Positions 10,528 through 23,900 of a DNA stretch of 64,000 nt are shown here, piece after piece. Within the stretch, counting starts at the first letter, position 1. Each line of letters starts with the position of its first letter. The notes beneath the pieces are model-generated. The model was not told where the DNA came from, searched no databases, and saw nothing but the letters and a program-made list of their open reading frames with translations. This DNA is from Cloeon dipterum (taxonomy: Eukaryota > Arthropoda > Insecta > Ephemeroptera > Baetidae): NCBI RefSeq assembly GCF_949628265.1, contig NC_088789.1, positions 868,001-932,000 of the forward strand. Reading direction: 5' to 3'. A program made the position numbers and the translations under genes.

Positions 10528-12034
10528 ATGCCAGCAATCAAGACAGCGTGTTTAGTGCTAATTTTGAGCGCCACCATCTTGTGGTGTAAGTTTTAGGTTT
10601 TGTTTTCTTCAATTCATTTTAATTTGAAATATTCAACTAAAATAGCAAAGACAAACATGCGTTAATTTTTCTATTTCTATTTCTTACTTTAATGTTATTT
10701 TATGATCTTAAAAGATTTCGATTGACCGAACTAAATTCATTAGACCTAAGAGAACATACAATTTAATTGTTTTGTGACATTTATTTCCAGGAGAAGGTAA
10801 ATTAAAAAAATTAATAATCACATAATTATAGTCAATTAAGAAAGAAAACTGAAACTTCAAATAGACGGTCTATAAAAGAACGCTTCACATTCCAGACCAT
10901 GCAAAAGGAATTGCATTCGTTGAAAATAATGGACGTGAAGCCAAAATTGGCGAGTTTCCGTGGCAAGTGTCCATTCGTGACTGGTCTTCGTCAATGCACG
11001 AGTGCGGAGGGGTGATCATTTCAGCAGACTGGGTCCTCACTACAGCCAGTTGCATGCAGCGGTTCGATTAAATTACTCAGGGCAGCGACTCTTTAAATTT
11101 TAAAACAATAAATTTTCAGCATTGGGAACGAGAGGATTGTGACGACCACAATCGACGCTACCCGTCCTGGAGTTATCTACAAAGCTGGCCTCGTAGAGTT
11201 CCATCCAGATTTTGATGACTTTTACCATTCAAACGATATCGCACTTGTCAAGGTGAATATATGTTGCAGTTTAAATATTAAAAATTTAAATCTTTTCACG
11301 TTTTGTTCACAGACAAAGTTCAAAATGAGCTTGAACATGTACGCGAGTCCAATCTCTTTCGCTGACGAGCCTCCTGCGTTAAACGAGACGGGGGAAATCG
11401 CAGGATGGGGCATGGAGCACGTGAGTTCTCATTTTAGAGAAGCGTGAGCAAATTATAGACCGCGTCTTTGACTAAGTTTCTGAGCGCACCAATCGGTTCT
11501 TGAGGTTCGAATTATAGGTAAACGTGGATATTTAAACCGACCAAATAAAAAGCCCAGCGCGATGAATAACTTTTTTCCCGCCAAAACAATTTGAACCTAT
11601 ATGCGATAAGTGCGCATGCGTCAGAGCTCCACCAGCTCTGATGTTGTTGATAAAAATCGATAAAAATGAAAATTCCAAAATTGAGTGAATCATCTGATTT
11701 AAATGTTTTTAAAGGTATTTTCTGTCAATTTCAGGATGCGTCATATTTATCGAAAATGCTAAGGATCACTGGAGTGACCATCATAGACAGAGAAGAGTGT
11801 CGCTCGATTTTCGCTCAGGAAAACGTGCAACTCGGCGAAGATCAGTTCTGTGCTCGCTCCGATATGGGTGGAGCTTGCAGAGGGGACGAAGGAGGTGGTT
11901 TCGTTAGAAGATATCCAAGTGATGTGCTTTTGGGACTGATCAGCACCAACTTCTGCACTCTGGACAACTTCCCGACGGCCTTTATCGACATCCAATTGCA
12001 CCGCGAATGGATCAGCAGCATCACCGGAATTTAA
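10528..12034 (+). CDS. Secreted serine-protease homologue 1 (inactive S1 fold)
   Basis: Five exons (10528-10585, 10896-11061, 11120-11252, 11313-11420, 11735-12034) agree in phase and give 254 residues. A signal peptide ([18 protein letters not shown]) is followed by a chymotrypsin-fold domain with [23 protein letters not shown], a GWG loop and a C-terminal REWI helix. The catalytic His site reads LTTASC instead of TAAHC, and the Ser site reads CRGDEGGG instead of GDSGGP. Two of the three catalytic residues are therefore replaced (His to Ser, Ser to Glu), while the Asp of NDIAL remains. The usual IVGG activation terminus is also absent (GIAFVENN). Such homologues are typically secreted binding or cofactor proteins in haemolymph or gut; the role here is unknown. 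Intron 4 holds half a palindromic MITE. Confidence 0.9.
11457..11641. mobile_element. Half copy of palindromic MITE P1 in intron 4
   Basis: Only the left arm is present, from AGACCGCGTCTTTGAC to GCGCATGCGTCAGAGCTCCACCAGCTCTGATG. The end shows a remnant of the core turning back. It lies between exons 4 and 5 of protease homologue 1 and is absent from the same intron of homologue 2, so it arrived after the duplication or was lost there. Confidence 0.8.
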
Positions 12035-12070
12035 TTTAAATCGATGTTTATTTTGACCCTTTTGGACATG

Positions 12071-12076
12071 AATAAA
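12071..12076 (+). promoter_or_regulatory. Poly(A) signal of serine-protease homologue 1
   Basis: AATAAA lies 37 bases after the stop codon, implying a very short 3' untranslated region. The following GATGGGTGAATTCCGTTG is also found after homologue 2. Confidence 0.7.
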
Positions 12077-12089
12077 TAAGTTTCAGTTT

Positions 12090-12500
12090 TTTGGTGATGG
12101 GTGAATTCCGTTGCTTCTTTCTAGACCAATCATTAAAGACGAATGATAGCCAATTTCCCCGAAACGCACAATATACAGATTTGGTCCTATGGATCATATA
12201 AAATTAAAAAAATACATATAGGTAGCGCTGTAAATTTTTGAAAAAATTTACCTCAAAGTTTGTATTTTTTACATGGAGATTTCTCAAAGGAATTTTGCAA
12301 TCGCAATTTTCACTGAATTTGCGCATTTCTCAGAAAAAAGATTCATACTGTCAGATAAATCTCGATCAGAGGATTCCAATTCAGGCGAGAAAACATGGTC
12401 AAGCGGTGCAAATTTTGGAGAAAATGGGCAAAAACCATCTGATTGACCAACAGAGGGCGGCGTGAAAAAATCATAGAAATAATTAAAATTAATAATAGAA
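12090..12500 (+). repeat. 3' flank shared by both protease units
   Basis: The sequence from GATGGGTGAATTCCGTTG through CACAATATACAGATT and GGTAGCGCTGTAAATTTT to GGTCAAGCGGTGCAAATTT recurs at 15210-15600. The second half (12235-12440) resembles a diverged R1 repeat. No gene is seen. Confidence 0.75.
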
Positions 12501-12509
12501 ATATAAATT

Positions 12510-13330
<821 letters not shown>

Positions 13331-13594
13331 TTAAGTTTTTTAAAAATAGAACAACGGCTTTTTGGCCATTATATTTTTATTGCTTTTGATGTACCTTCTG
13401 TTATCAATTAATGCCTTCGAATTGCGCTCGCACTTATAAGACTTTGAGATATATGCAATGTTTTACAAATTAATTACTGTCGTAATTTCATTTTGTGACA
13501 GTCGATAAAATTGTAGAAAAAACCTGATCTTTGCCGCCGATTGCGTCTAAAGCCTCCATTGTTGATAACAAATGTAATGCAGAACACAACAACC

Positions 13595-13601
13595 TATATA
13601 A
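13595..13601 (+). promoter_or_regulatory. TATA box of serine-protease homologue 2
   Basis: TATATAA lies about 35 bases before the ATG at 13636 and after the words GCAGAACACAACAACC. This matches the promoter of homologue 1. Confidence 0.75.
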
Positions 13602-13635
13602 GGCTCAAAAACTCGAATGTTACAAGATCTTGAAG

Positions 13636-15180
13636 ATGCCAGTAATCAAGACAGCGTGTTTGGTGCTAATTTTGAGTGCCTCCATCTTGTGGTGTAAGTT
13701 TTTGGTTTTCAAATACAAAGCTTGCAATTTTTTGTTCTATTTCATCTCAATTTATTTTAATTCAAAAAACTCTACTGTAGCATTAACGGCTGATAAACCA
13801 AAAAGAGTTAATTTTTTCTATTTTGTATTTATTTTAAACCTGCGTTCTTTTATTTTACATCCCTGAATGTCGGCCGTGAAATTTTCGGATACCTGAAAGT
13901 CGTTAAGATATGTATTTCCGGGATGAGGTTATTTTCAAAAGATTTGAGGGCAAATTACGAGAAGAAAGTTTATGTTAGAATTTGATTGAAATCACGCTCC
14001 ATATTTCAGACCATGCTACAGGAATTGCATTCGTTGCATATGGCCGTGAAGCATTTATTGGTGAGTTTCCATGGCAGGTGTCCATTCGTGGCTACTCTCC
14101 GTCAGTGCACAAGTGTGGAGGGGTCATCATTTCGGATATCTGGGTCCTCACTTCGGCCAGTTGCATCAAGAGGTCCGATTCTTTTGCCCAAGAAAGTTAG
14201 TTACATTTTAAAACAATGAATTTTCAGCATGAATATTTTGTACCCGAGGATTGCGACAGCCACTATCGACATTACCCGTCCTGGAATTATCTACAAGGCT
14301 AACATGATATTTTACCACCCAGATTATGATACCTATGACCATTCAAACGATATTGCCCTTGTCAAGGTGAATTGAAATGTTGCAATGTATATTGAAAAAT
14401 CTTTCACACTTTTTTCACTCAGACACAATTCAAAATGATCTTCAACCAATACGTGAGTCCGATCTCTTTGAGTAACGAGCCTCTTGCGTTCAACGAAACA
14501 TGTGAAATCGCCGGATGGGGCATAGAGCACGTGAGTGATCAAATTCAGGATTCTCATTTTAGCGAATAATTTAAGATCAAATTATTTTAGAAGTGACTAA
14601 AATTCCTATATAGATGATGCATAAATCTGCCAAGCCATTTTTTCTTGTGATGCAACCTTAATATTTTTCAAATTATCTTTATTAGGTCGTAAATTATTAT
14701 TATTTCTTTTATAATTTATTTTACTATTAAAATAAAATGCTTAAAAATCAAATTTCAGAGTTTGCACAAATTGGATAAAAAGGAAAATTTCAAAATTAAT
14801 TGAATCATTTTAATGTTTTCTTGTCTCCTAAACAATATTTATGGCGTCAATTTCAGTTTGATGGGACATCTTACTCGAAAATGCTGAGGATCACTGGAGT
14901 GACCATCATAGACAGAGAAGAGTGTCGCTCGATTTTCGCTCAGGAAAACGTGCAACTGGGTGAAGATCAGTTCTGTGCTCGCTCCGATATGGGTGGAGCT
15001 TGCAGAGGGGACGAAGGAGGTGGTTTCGTTAGAAGATATCCAAGTGATGTGCTTTTGGGACTGATCAGCACCAACTTCTGCACTCTGGATAACTTCCCGA
15101 CGGCCTTTGTCGACGTCTACTTACACCGCGAATGGATCAGCAACACCACCGGAATTCAATTTCCAGACCATGTTCATTGA
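13636..15180 (+). CDS. Secreted serine-protease homologue 2 (inactive S1 fold)
   Basis: Five exons (13636-13693, 14010-14172, 14228-14366, 14423-14530, 14857-15180) with the same intron phases as homologue 1 give 263 residues. The signal peptide ([18 protein letters not shown]), [27 protein letters not shown] and GWG loop are seen. The His site reads LTSASC and the Ser site CRGDEGGG, so the same two catalytic residues are lost as in homologue 1. The C terminus is longer by nine residues. Exon 5 is almost identical to that of homologue 1 over about 240 bases, whereas exon 4 differs at about one base in five, which suggests conversion. It is a tandem duplicate with a duplicated promoter and 3' flank, probably expressed in the same tissue. 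An inactive binding or cofactor role is inferred; the ligand is unknown. Confidence 0.9.
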
Positions 15181-15190
15181 TTCTCTTTGG

Positions 15191-15196
15191 AATAAA
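15191..15196 (+). promoter_or_regulatory. Poly(A) signal of serine-protease homologue 2
   Basis: AATAAA lies 11 bases after the stop codon, giving an extremely short 3' untranslated region like that of homologue 1. Confidence 0.7.
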
Positions 15197-15209
15197 GCTT
15201 CAGCATTTT

Positions 15210-15600
15210 GGTGATGGGTGAATTCCGTTGTTTCTTTCTTTCGACAAATCCTTTAAGAGACGAATGATAGTGAATTTCCCCGCGAAATGCTTTAAGACAC
15301 AATATACAGATTAGGTCCAAGGGACCATGTGCAGTTAAAAAATTGATAGGTAGCGCTGTAAATTTTCGAGAAGATCGGCCTCAAAGTTAGCATTTGTTTT
15401 AAAGGGAGAAAATTCTGAAAGAAATTTTGCAATCCCGATTCTCACCGAATTTTCACATTTCTCCAAAGAAAGACTCGCACTCTCAGATAGATCTCGAGCA
15501 GAGGATCCCAAATCATGTGAGAAAACATGGTCAAGCGGTGCAAATTTCGGTGAAAATGGGCAAAACCATCTGATTGGGGAACAGAGCGGGGCCGTGTCGT
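15210..15600 (+). repeat. 3' flank shared by both protease units, copy 2
   Basis: Partner of 12090-12500, with the same order of landmarks. Its last part (15355-15575) is R1-like. A long - strand open frame across it (15335-15868) has no recognisable protein sequence and runs through the repeat, so it is not called. Confidence 0.7.
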
Positions 15601-17300
15601 GCACCCTCCGCTGGCTGCCCAATAAACAATTTAAAACAAATTGCCTTGTTCCCCTGTGCATGGAAATTTCATTCCTAAAGATCATCGCATCCATTTTACA
15701 AAAAACCAACAAATCGAAAAAAAAGATACAAAAATAATGGACAGGAAAATACAAAATGTTGAACTGGCCCCACTCAACTATAGCGAGTGTACGGAGCCTG
15801 TGTCTTTGGTGCCGAATACCTCTCTGACTGTGTTCAGGGTACCTCTGAAACACGCCAGGGGCTAGCAACCTCTAGTTCTAAGCAACATAAACATTCAAAA
15901 GTAACTGGCCCTGAGTTAGTATAAAAAATTACCACGGCATCCCCTTTTGTTATTTTCTTATTTTAAAAAATGGAAAAAAACTCTGAATTGTTGTTTGGCA
16001 CCGATTTTCAATGTTTTGAAGGATTCTAGAAATCAAGATCGTTAAAGGAAATTCCCGGGCTAAATGCAACACATTTCATCCCTTAGCTGGAATTATAGAG
16101 GGGAGAGCTCAACAGGTTCTCGTTCTACGGCAGTCAGCTGATGTGCGCGCGCATGTCTAGAGACAGTGTTAATGGCAATACAGAGGTGTTGGCCGCTGCA
16201 ATAAAACTCAAAAGAGGTTTACTGACCCTGAGTCTAGTCAAATGGCTATAGCACCCACTGGCGCTGGCTCCTTGCTCGCCACCCTGAGGTTAAAAGTGGA
16301 GTTGTGGCTCTGCTGATGACAAAGCAGGGTGAGTCAGTAGAGGGGTCAGTTAGCCTTTTGTTTTTTCCCGATCCATTTTTATCTTTTTTGGATTTTCCTT
16401 CATGATTTGTTTGGAGGCGTAAATAAATATCCTTCCGTGCCTTCTTGTAGACAGAGGGGAAAGCTTTTTTTAATGTGTTTAAAGGGTGGCCGAAGCTGTA
16501 GAGTGCTGATTTTCCTATTTTTATTTTCGTAATAGGAAAAACAGTCGTGAATTTCAAACTGGCAATGAGTAAAATGGTGTCAAATCCCCAAATAAATTAA
16601 TTATAGTCTCTATTCCTTAAAAACTCACAACGTTTGGATTTATTTATAATTTTTTTCTGAAAAGTGGAAATTATCAGGGGCTACAGTGAACAAAATTTAT
16701 TCTCTTACGGCCAGTTGAAATTTTCAGACGAATTTTTGTGCGAAAATGGCAAATTTGAGAAAAGTTGGCTCAGTAGGAAAAAACTGGAAATTTAACCAGC
16801 TTCCTGGAAATAGGTGGTTTTTGACGCCGCTATCAACTGGTGAATTTTAATGAGGCCAAACACTGACCCCTGTCAAAAATCTGCAATTTTTAAAAAAATA
16901 AAAGAATAACTTTCAATACTCAAAAGTATTTTTTATCTTCTCACTATTAAATTTTCATAGTTTTTCTCACTGCGGAAGCAATTAATTTCCTTTGCTAAAA
17001 AAGGGAGCGTAGCTGGTAGAATTAAAAAAATTAGTCGGTAGGGGTTAACTTTTCATTTAATTGATAACACATTTTTAAATAAAAAATCACTATCATTCCC
17101 CCCTTTTTTTAAAAAAAATCTCCACCTTTGGTAAGTTTCAAAATGACAAATTAAAGGATTTAGAATGAAACAAGAGAGAGCATTTTTGTTTTAACAGGAG
17201 ATGGCTATAATTAGAATAAAAATAATTGTTACATATCGTTACACTGGAATACTTTTTGCGTTCGTTTTCTTTCTCATTAACAGGATTCGTCTCTTACTCA
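15600..17300. other. Unassigned stretch between protease cluster and verprolin gene
   Basis: Bases 15600-16560 are not AT-rich and have word use unlike the neighbours. They include a - strand open frame at 16246-16557 (103 codons, Lys-rich, containing YSFGHPLNTLKKAFPSV) that I do not recognise and that may be an old transposon or processed remnant. Bases 16862-17110 form a repeat (R3) shared with 21232-21465. The rest is AT-rich. Confidence 0.4.
16862..17110 (+). repeat. Dispersed repeat R3, copy 1
   Basis: It shares AAAATCTGCAATTTTT, TCTTCTCACTA, TTTTTCTCAC, GGAAGCAATT and GGGGTTA(A/G)CTTTTCAT with 21232-21465 in the same orientation. It is non-coding. Confidence 0.65.
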
Positions 17301-17990
17301 CAATCAGTATGTACAGAATAGCGATTTTATTAGATTTTTACTCTTGAAATTTAATAATGATTTATTTATTTGACGTATTTACACTTAGGCACTAGCAATG
17401 GAGCATGGTTTGTGTGTCGTGGGCGCCATTCAGTTACATTAATTACCAGTTAAAGACTAGCGTGGTCAAATTAGAATGGACACTCCTTCTTTCTTTCTTG
17501 CTTACTTTTTTCCTCTTCCCAGTGAGTGAAACGGATTAATATATATTGCGACAAAATTTGTACTTCACGTTCGGATTCCGAAAGCAACGGTTAATTTATT
17601 AATTAAGGGTTTTAGGGCCGCGTTCGTTATCAAGAGAAGCTTTTAAAAAACCTACCCACCTAATTACACAGTTCAGTTCTTTCAAAATAATGTTTTGTTT
17701 CATCGGGGCCGCCTTGGCATGCGAACACTTGCGGCCCTTGTCACAATTTCTGTGTAATTCTCATTTTTCATTTCCAGTCTCTCGCGACGCACGTGACGAA
17801 TAATTAATTAATTAGAGAATAAATGTGTCGTGTAAAATACTGCTGATGAATATTATAAATAATAGTGTTGGATAAATTAGTCGAAACGAGAGCGAGCGCG
17901 TCCACTTTGTGTTTTTGTTTGTTTGCTTGTTTGTTGATGTGTGTCGAGAGGGAGGGAGAGAAACACAAACATGGAGATATGGAATGAGGA

Positions 17991-20900
17991 TCAGCACGTC
18001 GAGGTGTCGTTGGCCCACATCTTGTTGCTCAACTGGAGGTGCGTACTCGGCGGCTGCGGCGCCTGTTGCTTCGCTGCAAACACACGTCAACACACGCTGA
18101 TTAGCCAATTGCGACAAAATTTAGCCATTGCTCGGGGAACAGGAATCAAATGATCAATAATTAAATGTCATTCTATAGAGTCACAAATATGAATAAACTG
18201 CTTTGATTTCATTTTTATTTTGTAGGTTAACAGATTTATAACACAAGCAAACTCTTAGAATTCGACGAAACCTTTGAATTTTTGTAGCTAATCCACCAGT
18301 TGTATAAGCCCTTAGTCTCCACAGCCACCAACAGATGGCGCCACCGTACACTTTGAGGTAAATTTTAATTATTGTCTTTCGCTGCGATTTAAGACTCAAT
18401 CCTGCTGCTGTGCATTCTTCACTTGACATCTTTTCTTTTGACGTGCAGAAAACCAAAATCATTCAAGTCGTTCGCCGTAAAAACGCGGGAAAATATTTTT
18501 GGTTCAAAAAATAAAATGGTTTTCACGCTTCTACGGCAGTTGGCGTAACCGATTTTGGCTTTGAGCACGTCGAAAGAAAGCATAATAAGGGAAGAACGCA
18601 CAGCGGCAGGATTGAGTCTGAAATCGTGCCGCAAATTGGAAAATATACGGTGGCGCCATCTTTTGGCGGCTTTGAACACAAAGGGGTGAAATTTGTCTTG
18701 GCCATATCTCGAGTTCTTAACAGTCAGAATTGCATTATAATCGGCAAACGGTTTGACTCGTTTTTACCTCCCCTAATGATGTGCAGGGTTTTAGAGGTGA
18801 TCTATCCTCAACCTCCACCCCCAAATGACCATATTTCAACCCCGATGTTTTTCTTTCAAATTTAAATATATTTAAATTCAAACACTTAGCCACTGGTGTA
18901 TTGAGGATCATAAGAAAATGGCAGATACTTAAAAAATTGATTTAAACGCAGTTTTTGTTAAATTTATCCAAAATTTAGTAAGGAGACGTTCCGGTATTTA
19001 CGGGTTTTGTAGGTTTTTAGTTTTAAATGGTTAATTTTAAATGATAAAAACCTATTCCGAAAGCTGTTGTAATTTCGTTAAAAGTTAGTGTCTCGCATGA
19101 AAACAAAAATTAAGCAAGATAAATTATCTTCTTAATGACAAAAAATGGAGCTAAATTATTGCAAGTTAAATCGGAAAATTAAAAAATATCAACTCTCAAC
19201 GTCCACAAAAGAATGAAATCTAGGGAATTTTTCAGATTTTTTTTTAAATTAATGTTGAGTCTTTGCGAACAATTAAACACTTGTTCACAACTTAAAAAAA
19301 ATGTAAAAAAATAAAAATGACTCAATTGATTGACACATAAATCATATTATTATAAAATTGGGAAACAATTATTTTAAAAAATCAACATCAATTTTACTTT
19401 TGCCAACACGCAACACTTAAAATACAAATTTTCACTCAAAAGATACGTAATCTACTTTCGATAATTCTTTTCTAACCAATAGTCAATACTTCTAAATTCG
19501 GTTAATAAATAGTAAAAAATCGCTTCACCCTGTAGATGGGTAGCTAGTGAGAGAGGAGCGGTTGGGTAAACATTAGAGGGGTCTTACATGCATGAACGTC
19601 GTCCCAGGCGTGCATTTCGGATAGCCGCGAGGATCCGTGCGACGACGAAGGCGAATCTTGGCAACATGCGTTTCAGATTAGAGGAAAGCAACATTGGATT
19701 AGCATCAGGGGCATGCCATGCTCAAGGGTTAATCAAGCAACAATAGAGTGAATTTCTAAAAAAAAAAATAAAAATAAAATAACGTAATTTTAATTTAAAA
19801 TAATATAAATTGTTATTAAAAATTCATTAGTGGTACTCTTGAGAGAATTTATGATAAAACTGGTGAAACCATTTAAAAAAATTTTAAAATGAAAATAAAT
19901 TCACAAAAAATTGTCTGCCAATTAAAAAAAAAATGATTTTAAAAAGAAAACACATTTTTCATTGTTTAATTTTAATTAGGGAGACCAGGAAATACACTCT
20001 AAAACAGAAACATTCAGACGAAATTCCCACCGCATCACCAGTAAAATAAAATTACTGTAGAATAAAACGAATTCTGCGACTCACCATTCCTGCTGTTGTA
20101 CACTTTGGGCACGTTGAGGAACTTTTCCGGGGCCGGGAAGTCGTGCACTTTGTGGAACATGTGCATGAACCTGGCCTCGACGTCGCCTGCGGACACAGAG
20201 AGCGCGATCAGCCGGCCCTGCGCCGCGGTGCAGCTTTTGCTTTCTTTACCATTGGCCTGGACGCCTCCGTTGCGCATGGAGGAGTTTCTGACTGGAGGTG
20301 GCGGGGGCACGCTCAAAGGAGGCGGCGGAGGCTGTGGGACAAAGCAGCAGGTCATTAAGCCACACTCTTCTGCAACTCTTATTTCTTTCTGAGTCGCGTG
20401 CAGAAGGCTACAGGCCCGACGAGACTCGATTTTCTTTATATTTATTCGTCGGATTAAATTTGGTCTAAGAAGCAATATTTTCATATCAAATGGACTATAT
20501 TTAAGTAGAAAGCTAATAAATATTATGTCTAAGTCGACACAGGAATGAGGGCCGCTGCAATTTTGATTTGAAAATTTACTAACGGACAAATTTAAAATTG
20601 ATTAATTAATCGTAATAAGACAGATTTTCAAAGGTTCCAATTCGGTTGCACGGTTTTTGCTGTGAAAGAACTTTCATAGGTCAAAATCACGTTGAAATGC
20701 ATCGATAAAGGTCCCAGACTATTAAGAAGTCAGCAACTGACTTTGTAGCCAAACAGGATACAAAATAACTGTTCCTAAAAAAATTAGCTTAAGCAAATAA
20801 AATGTGCTTTTCTCAAAACATCTTTTATCAATTTCTAGCTCGAACAGGGTTCTAAAATTAGCTTAGGATTTATTGAAAACAACCTTTAATCAATTAAAGT

Positions 20901-23900
20901 GAGCGTCAGGAATTTTAAATTGGTTATTATTTGGAATATTTCGGCGTCTTGGAGTAAATTTGATGCAGAGAAATACATAAATTTTCAGCTAATAATCTTA
21001 AGTAGGCATTCACCAAGAATTTTGGGGTTTGTCCTTCGACGTTTTTCACGCGGTCTAAATTATCGAATTTTCGTCAGTCAAGAAGAACTTGCGCGTAGTT
21101 ATAAATCTCAAGTGAAAACTGAATGCGTTGTATTGCGGTTTCTCAAGTTTGGCAGTGCTCGCAGGTTTTTAGCCTGAGCTTTATCCAGTTTCTAGCTCAC
21201 GTGATATCCCATTTCTTCAATTTTTAATTCAAAAGACCCCTTTCAAAATTCTGCAATTTTTGAAAAAAAAAAAACTTCAAGACTCAAAGTATGATTTTTT
21301 AGCTTCTCACTACTAATTCACAATTTTTCTCACCCCGGAAGCAATTCATATCCTTAGCTAAAAAAGAGGGCGTAACCAGTAAAATCCAAGAGTTGGTTGG
21401 GGTTAGCTTTTCATATAATAATTTTTTAAATTAAAAAATTGCCATCATTCCACTATAAAGCAGTCTGGATTTCGTGGCACACAGCTTGGATCAAAACTGC
21501 AGCGAGCGGCCGTGGATTGGGGTTAACATTTAAGAATTCTCGTCGGGCCGTCAGTGGAAGCAACTACAGGAGCGCGGAGGGGTGGGTTTGCGGCCGCGGC
21601 CACCACTTACTTGGCTCTTCTGCTGGCCGGAGGCGGCTGCGGCGGCCGTAAGACGGTGCGGGGGCAGGGGCGGGGCCGTAGCGGGCGGCGGGGGCGCGGA
21701 GCTGGGGGGCGGGGGCGCCGCCGTCGGGGGCGGCGGGGGTGGAAGCACGGGAGGGGTGGCGCGCGCGCCGAGGGGCGGCGGCGGTGGCTTTGCCGACGGC
21801 GGTTTCGCCTTGGCCGGCGGCGGCGGGGGCGGATTCCGCCCAGAGCCCGGGGGCGGCGGAGGCGGGGCGGCCGCCTTGCGCAGGCCGTTCGACACCTGGT
21901 GGTGCAGCCCCTCCTGCGACTGGAAGTGCTGGTGCGCCCGGTAGTCGCCCAGTTCGGGCGACGGGCTGCTGTCCGCTGACGGAGAGCGCGGCGTCCGCAT
22001 GCTGTGCGCGCGCCCCACGCTCGGCGGCCGCGACGGCAGCGAAGGAGGCCCGTTCCCCACCTGAAATGATTAAAATATATAAAATGAAGAGGATCAGCAA
22101 CATAAAAAAATCATTTTTTTTATTTTCCAATTGATTCCTTCGAAAGGACAAAAATTCATTTCTTGCACAAGAAATTGGTCAAAATTTAGTGATCAAACCA
22201 AACTGGATGTTTAAGCAAATGCACCCTTAAAGGAGACGACTCCAGTTTATATATGAATATTTAAGATACAAATTCAATTCTTAATTGCAATTTATAATTG
22301 TGGAATAGTTCAAATTTTTTCTTAGTTGGCAGTAATAAAAGCAATTAATCTTCATTCAGGCAATTTAAATTTTATTTTGCAAGCTGCATCAACTCTTCGA
22401 CTTATAAAACAGCAGCTGTTGAGAGAAGTTATAAACACGTACTCCTTCAGTTGTAATTTGTCAATAAATGTTAAGTTTGAAAAAAATAAGATTTTCAACT
22501 TAAACAGCCATGAAAAGATTCTCAAAATTTGGGATTAAAACGTACATAACTCAAAAACCGCAAAAACGGATCGTTTTCCTTTATTGGCATTATCTTAATC
22601 TTATTTTAAACTAAGTAAATTAAATTAAATTGATAGAATTAATTTAAATTTTGCTACAAACGATTTCCAGTGAAACGAAATAATAAACACTTCCCTTTAT
22701 CAAACGGCCTGTCTTTCTTATCAACAAAAAGTTAAATCAAAATCAATGAATGTGAAATATTGCACTACTTATAGAGAAAAAAACGATTAGTGGCTATCTC
22801 AAGAGTGTCCATCTCCATCCTCCATGGCTCAGATTGAGCAATTAATTATGCACGACTTCTCTCTCTCTCTCTCTCTCTCTTAGCAAGATCGGAATGAGTC
22901 ACGACAATAAATCGTGCAGTGATTCACTACAAACACAAATCATCCATGGAATATTTTGCAATTCCTCGAGCAAATAACCGAGGAGGAACTGCAGGAAGCT
23001 TTTAAAATTGTGGCACTTGGCCAGCCATACTTTTCACATCGCGTCACACGCGCGAGATAAGGAAATCGCCTGGCTCAGCTAGATAGCAGAATCGGCTTTC
23101 TCTATTGCCTTGTAAGAGGCTTTCAAATAAAAAAATCAGATAACTCAAGTACGCATTTTTAATTAAATTTCAATTTTTTACCTGCATGGCGTTGGTTGAC
23201 TTTGGTGGCGGCGACGGTTTCGGCGCCGTCTTGTACTGGCCGGGCGGTCTTGGCGCGTAGTTGGGCTTTCCGTGCCCGCCGACCGGCGGCTTGCTCGGCA
23301 GCGACGGCGCCGCGCTGCGTTGGCTCATCGACGGGCTCGACGCCGTCAACGCTGTATCGGACGTGCTCTGCGAATCGTCAAACTTTGTTACAAAAAAAGT
23401 CACTTCCGAGTTTAAAATAAGTTCCTGGCGTTGACAAACTTATTCCTTTAATCTTTAAAAAAATTATCATGAGGGAAAAGCCGTCACATTTCTGCATTCG
23501 ATTTTTCCAGGGCATTTTTTGTCAGATATTTAGGCAACTGATCACCGAGGCAGCGAAATTATCATAAAAAATCCTCAGGTCGCGCGACCTGAGGTATGTC
23601 GGTGACAGGCAAAGGTAGTAAATCGTTATCAAGTATTGCCAAATTTACTCGAAATTAGTGTAAAAGAATGAAAAACCGGCTTCGGAGGGATCTCAGGGTG
23701 GGGTACCCCGAAATAGGTCATTTGAGTATCCCAAGTGAACGCCCAATCAAAGACCTGTCCGATGAGGGGTGGTGGTCGACGATCGGACAAACGGCCGAAT
23801 TTTAATAAAAATACAAACCATTTTCACTCGCAGAGCCGAAAATCGGAAAAAAATTAATTTTAATTTTTCTATGGCAGCAAAAATCTGAAAATTGGTTTCC

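Noticed and set aside
10528..12034. Calling the protease homologues active chymotrypsins
   Set aside because: His and Ser of the catalytic triad are both replaced in frame in both copies, so hydrolytic activity is not expected.
15335..15868. 177-codon - strand open frame
   Set aside because: It runs across the duplicated 3' flank repeat of the protease units, shows no domain-like sequence and has no counterpart frame in the other copy.
21554..22151. Long open frames on both strands over the proline-rich block, apart from the one used
   Set aside because: They are Arg/Gly/Ala-rich shadows of the GC-rich CCN codons of the verprolin exon 22060-21611. Only the - frame with exact splice phases and WIP-like sequence was kept.
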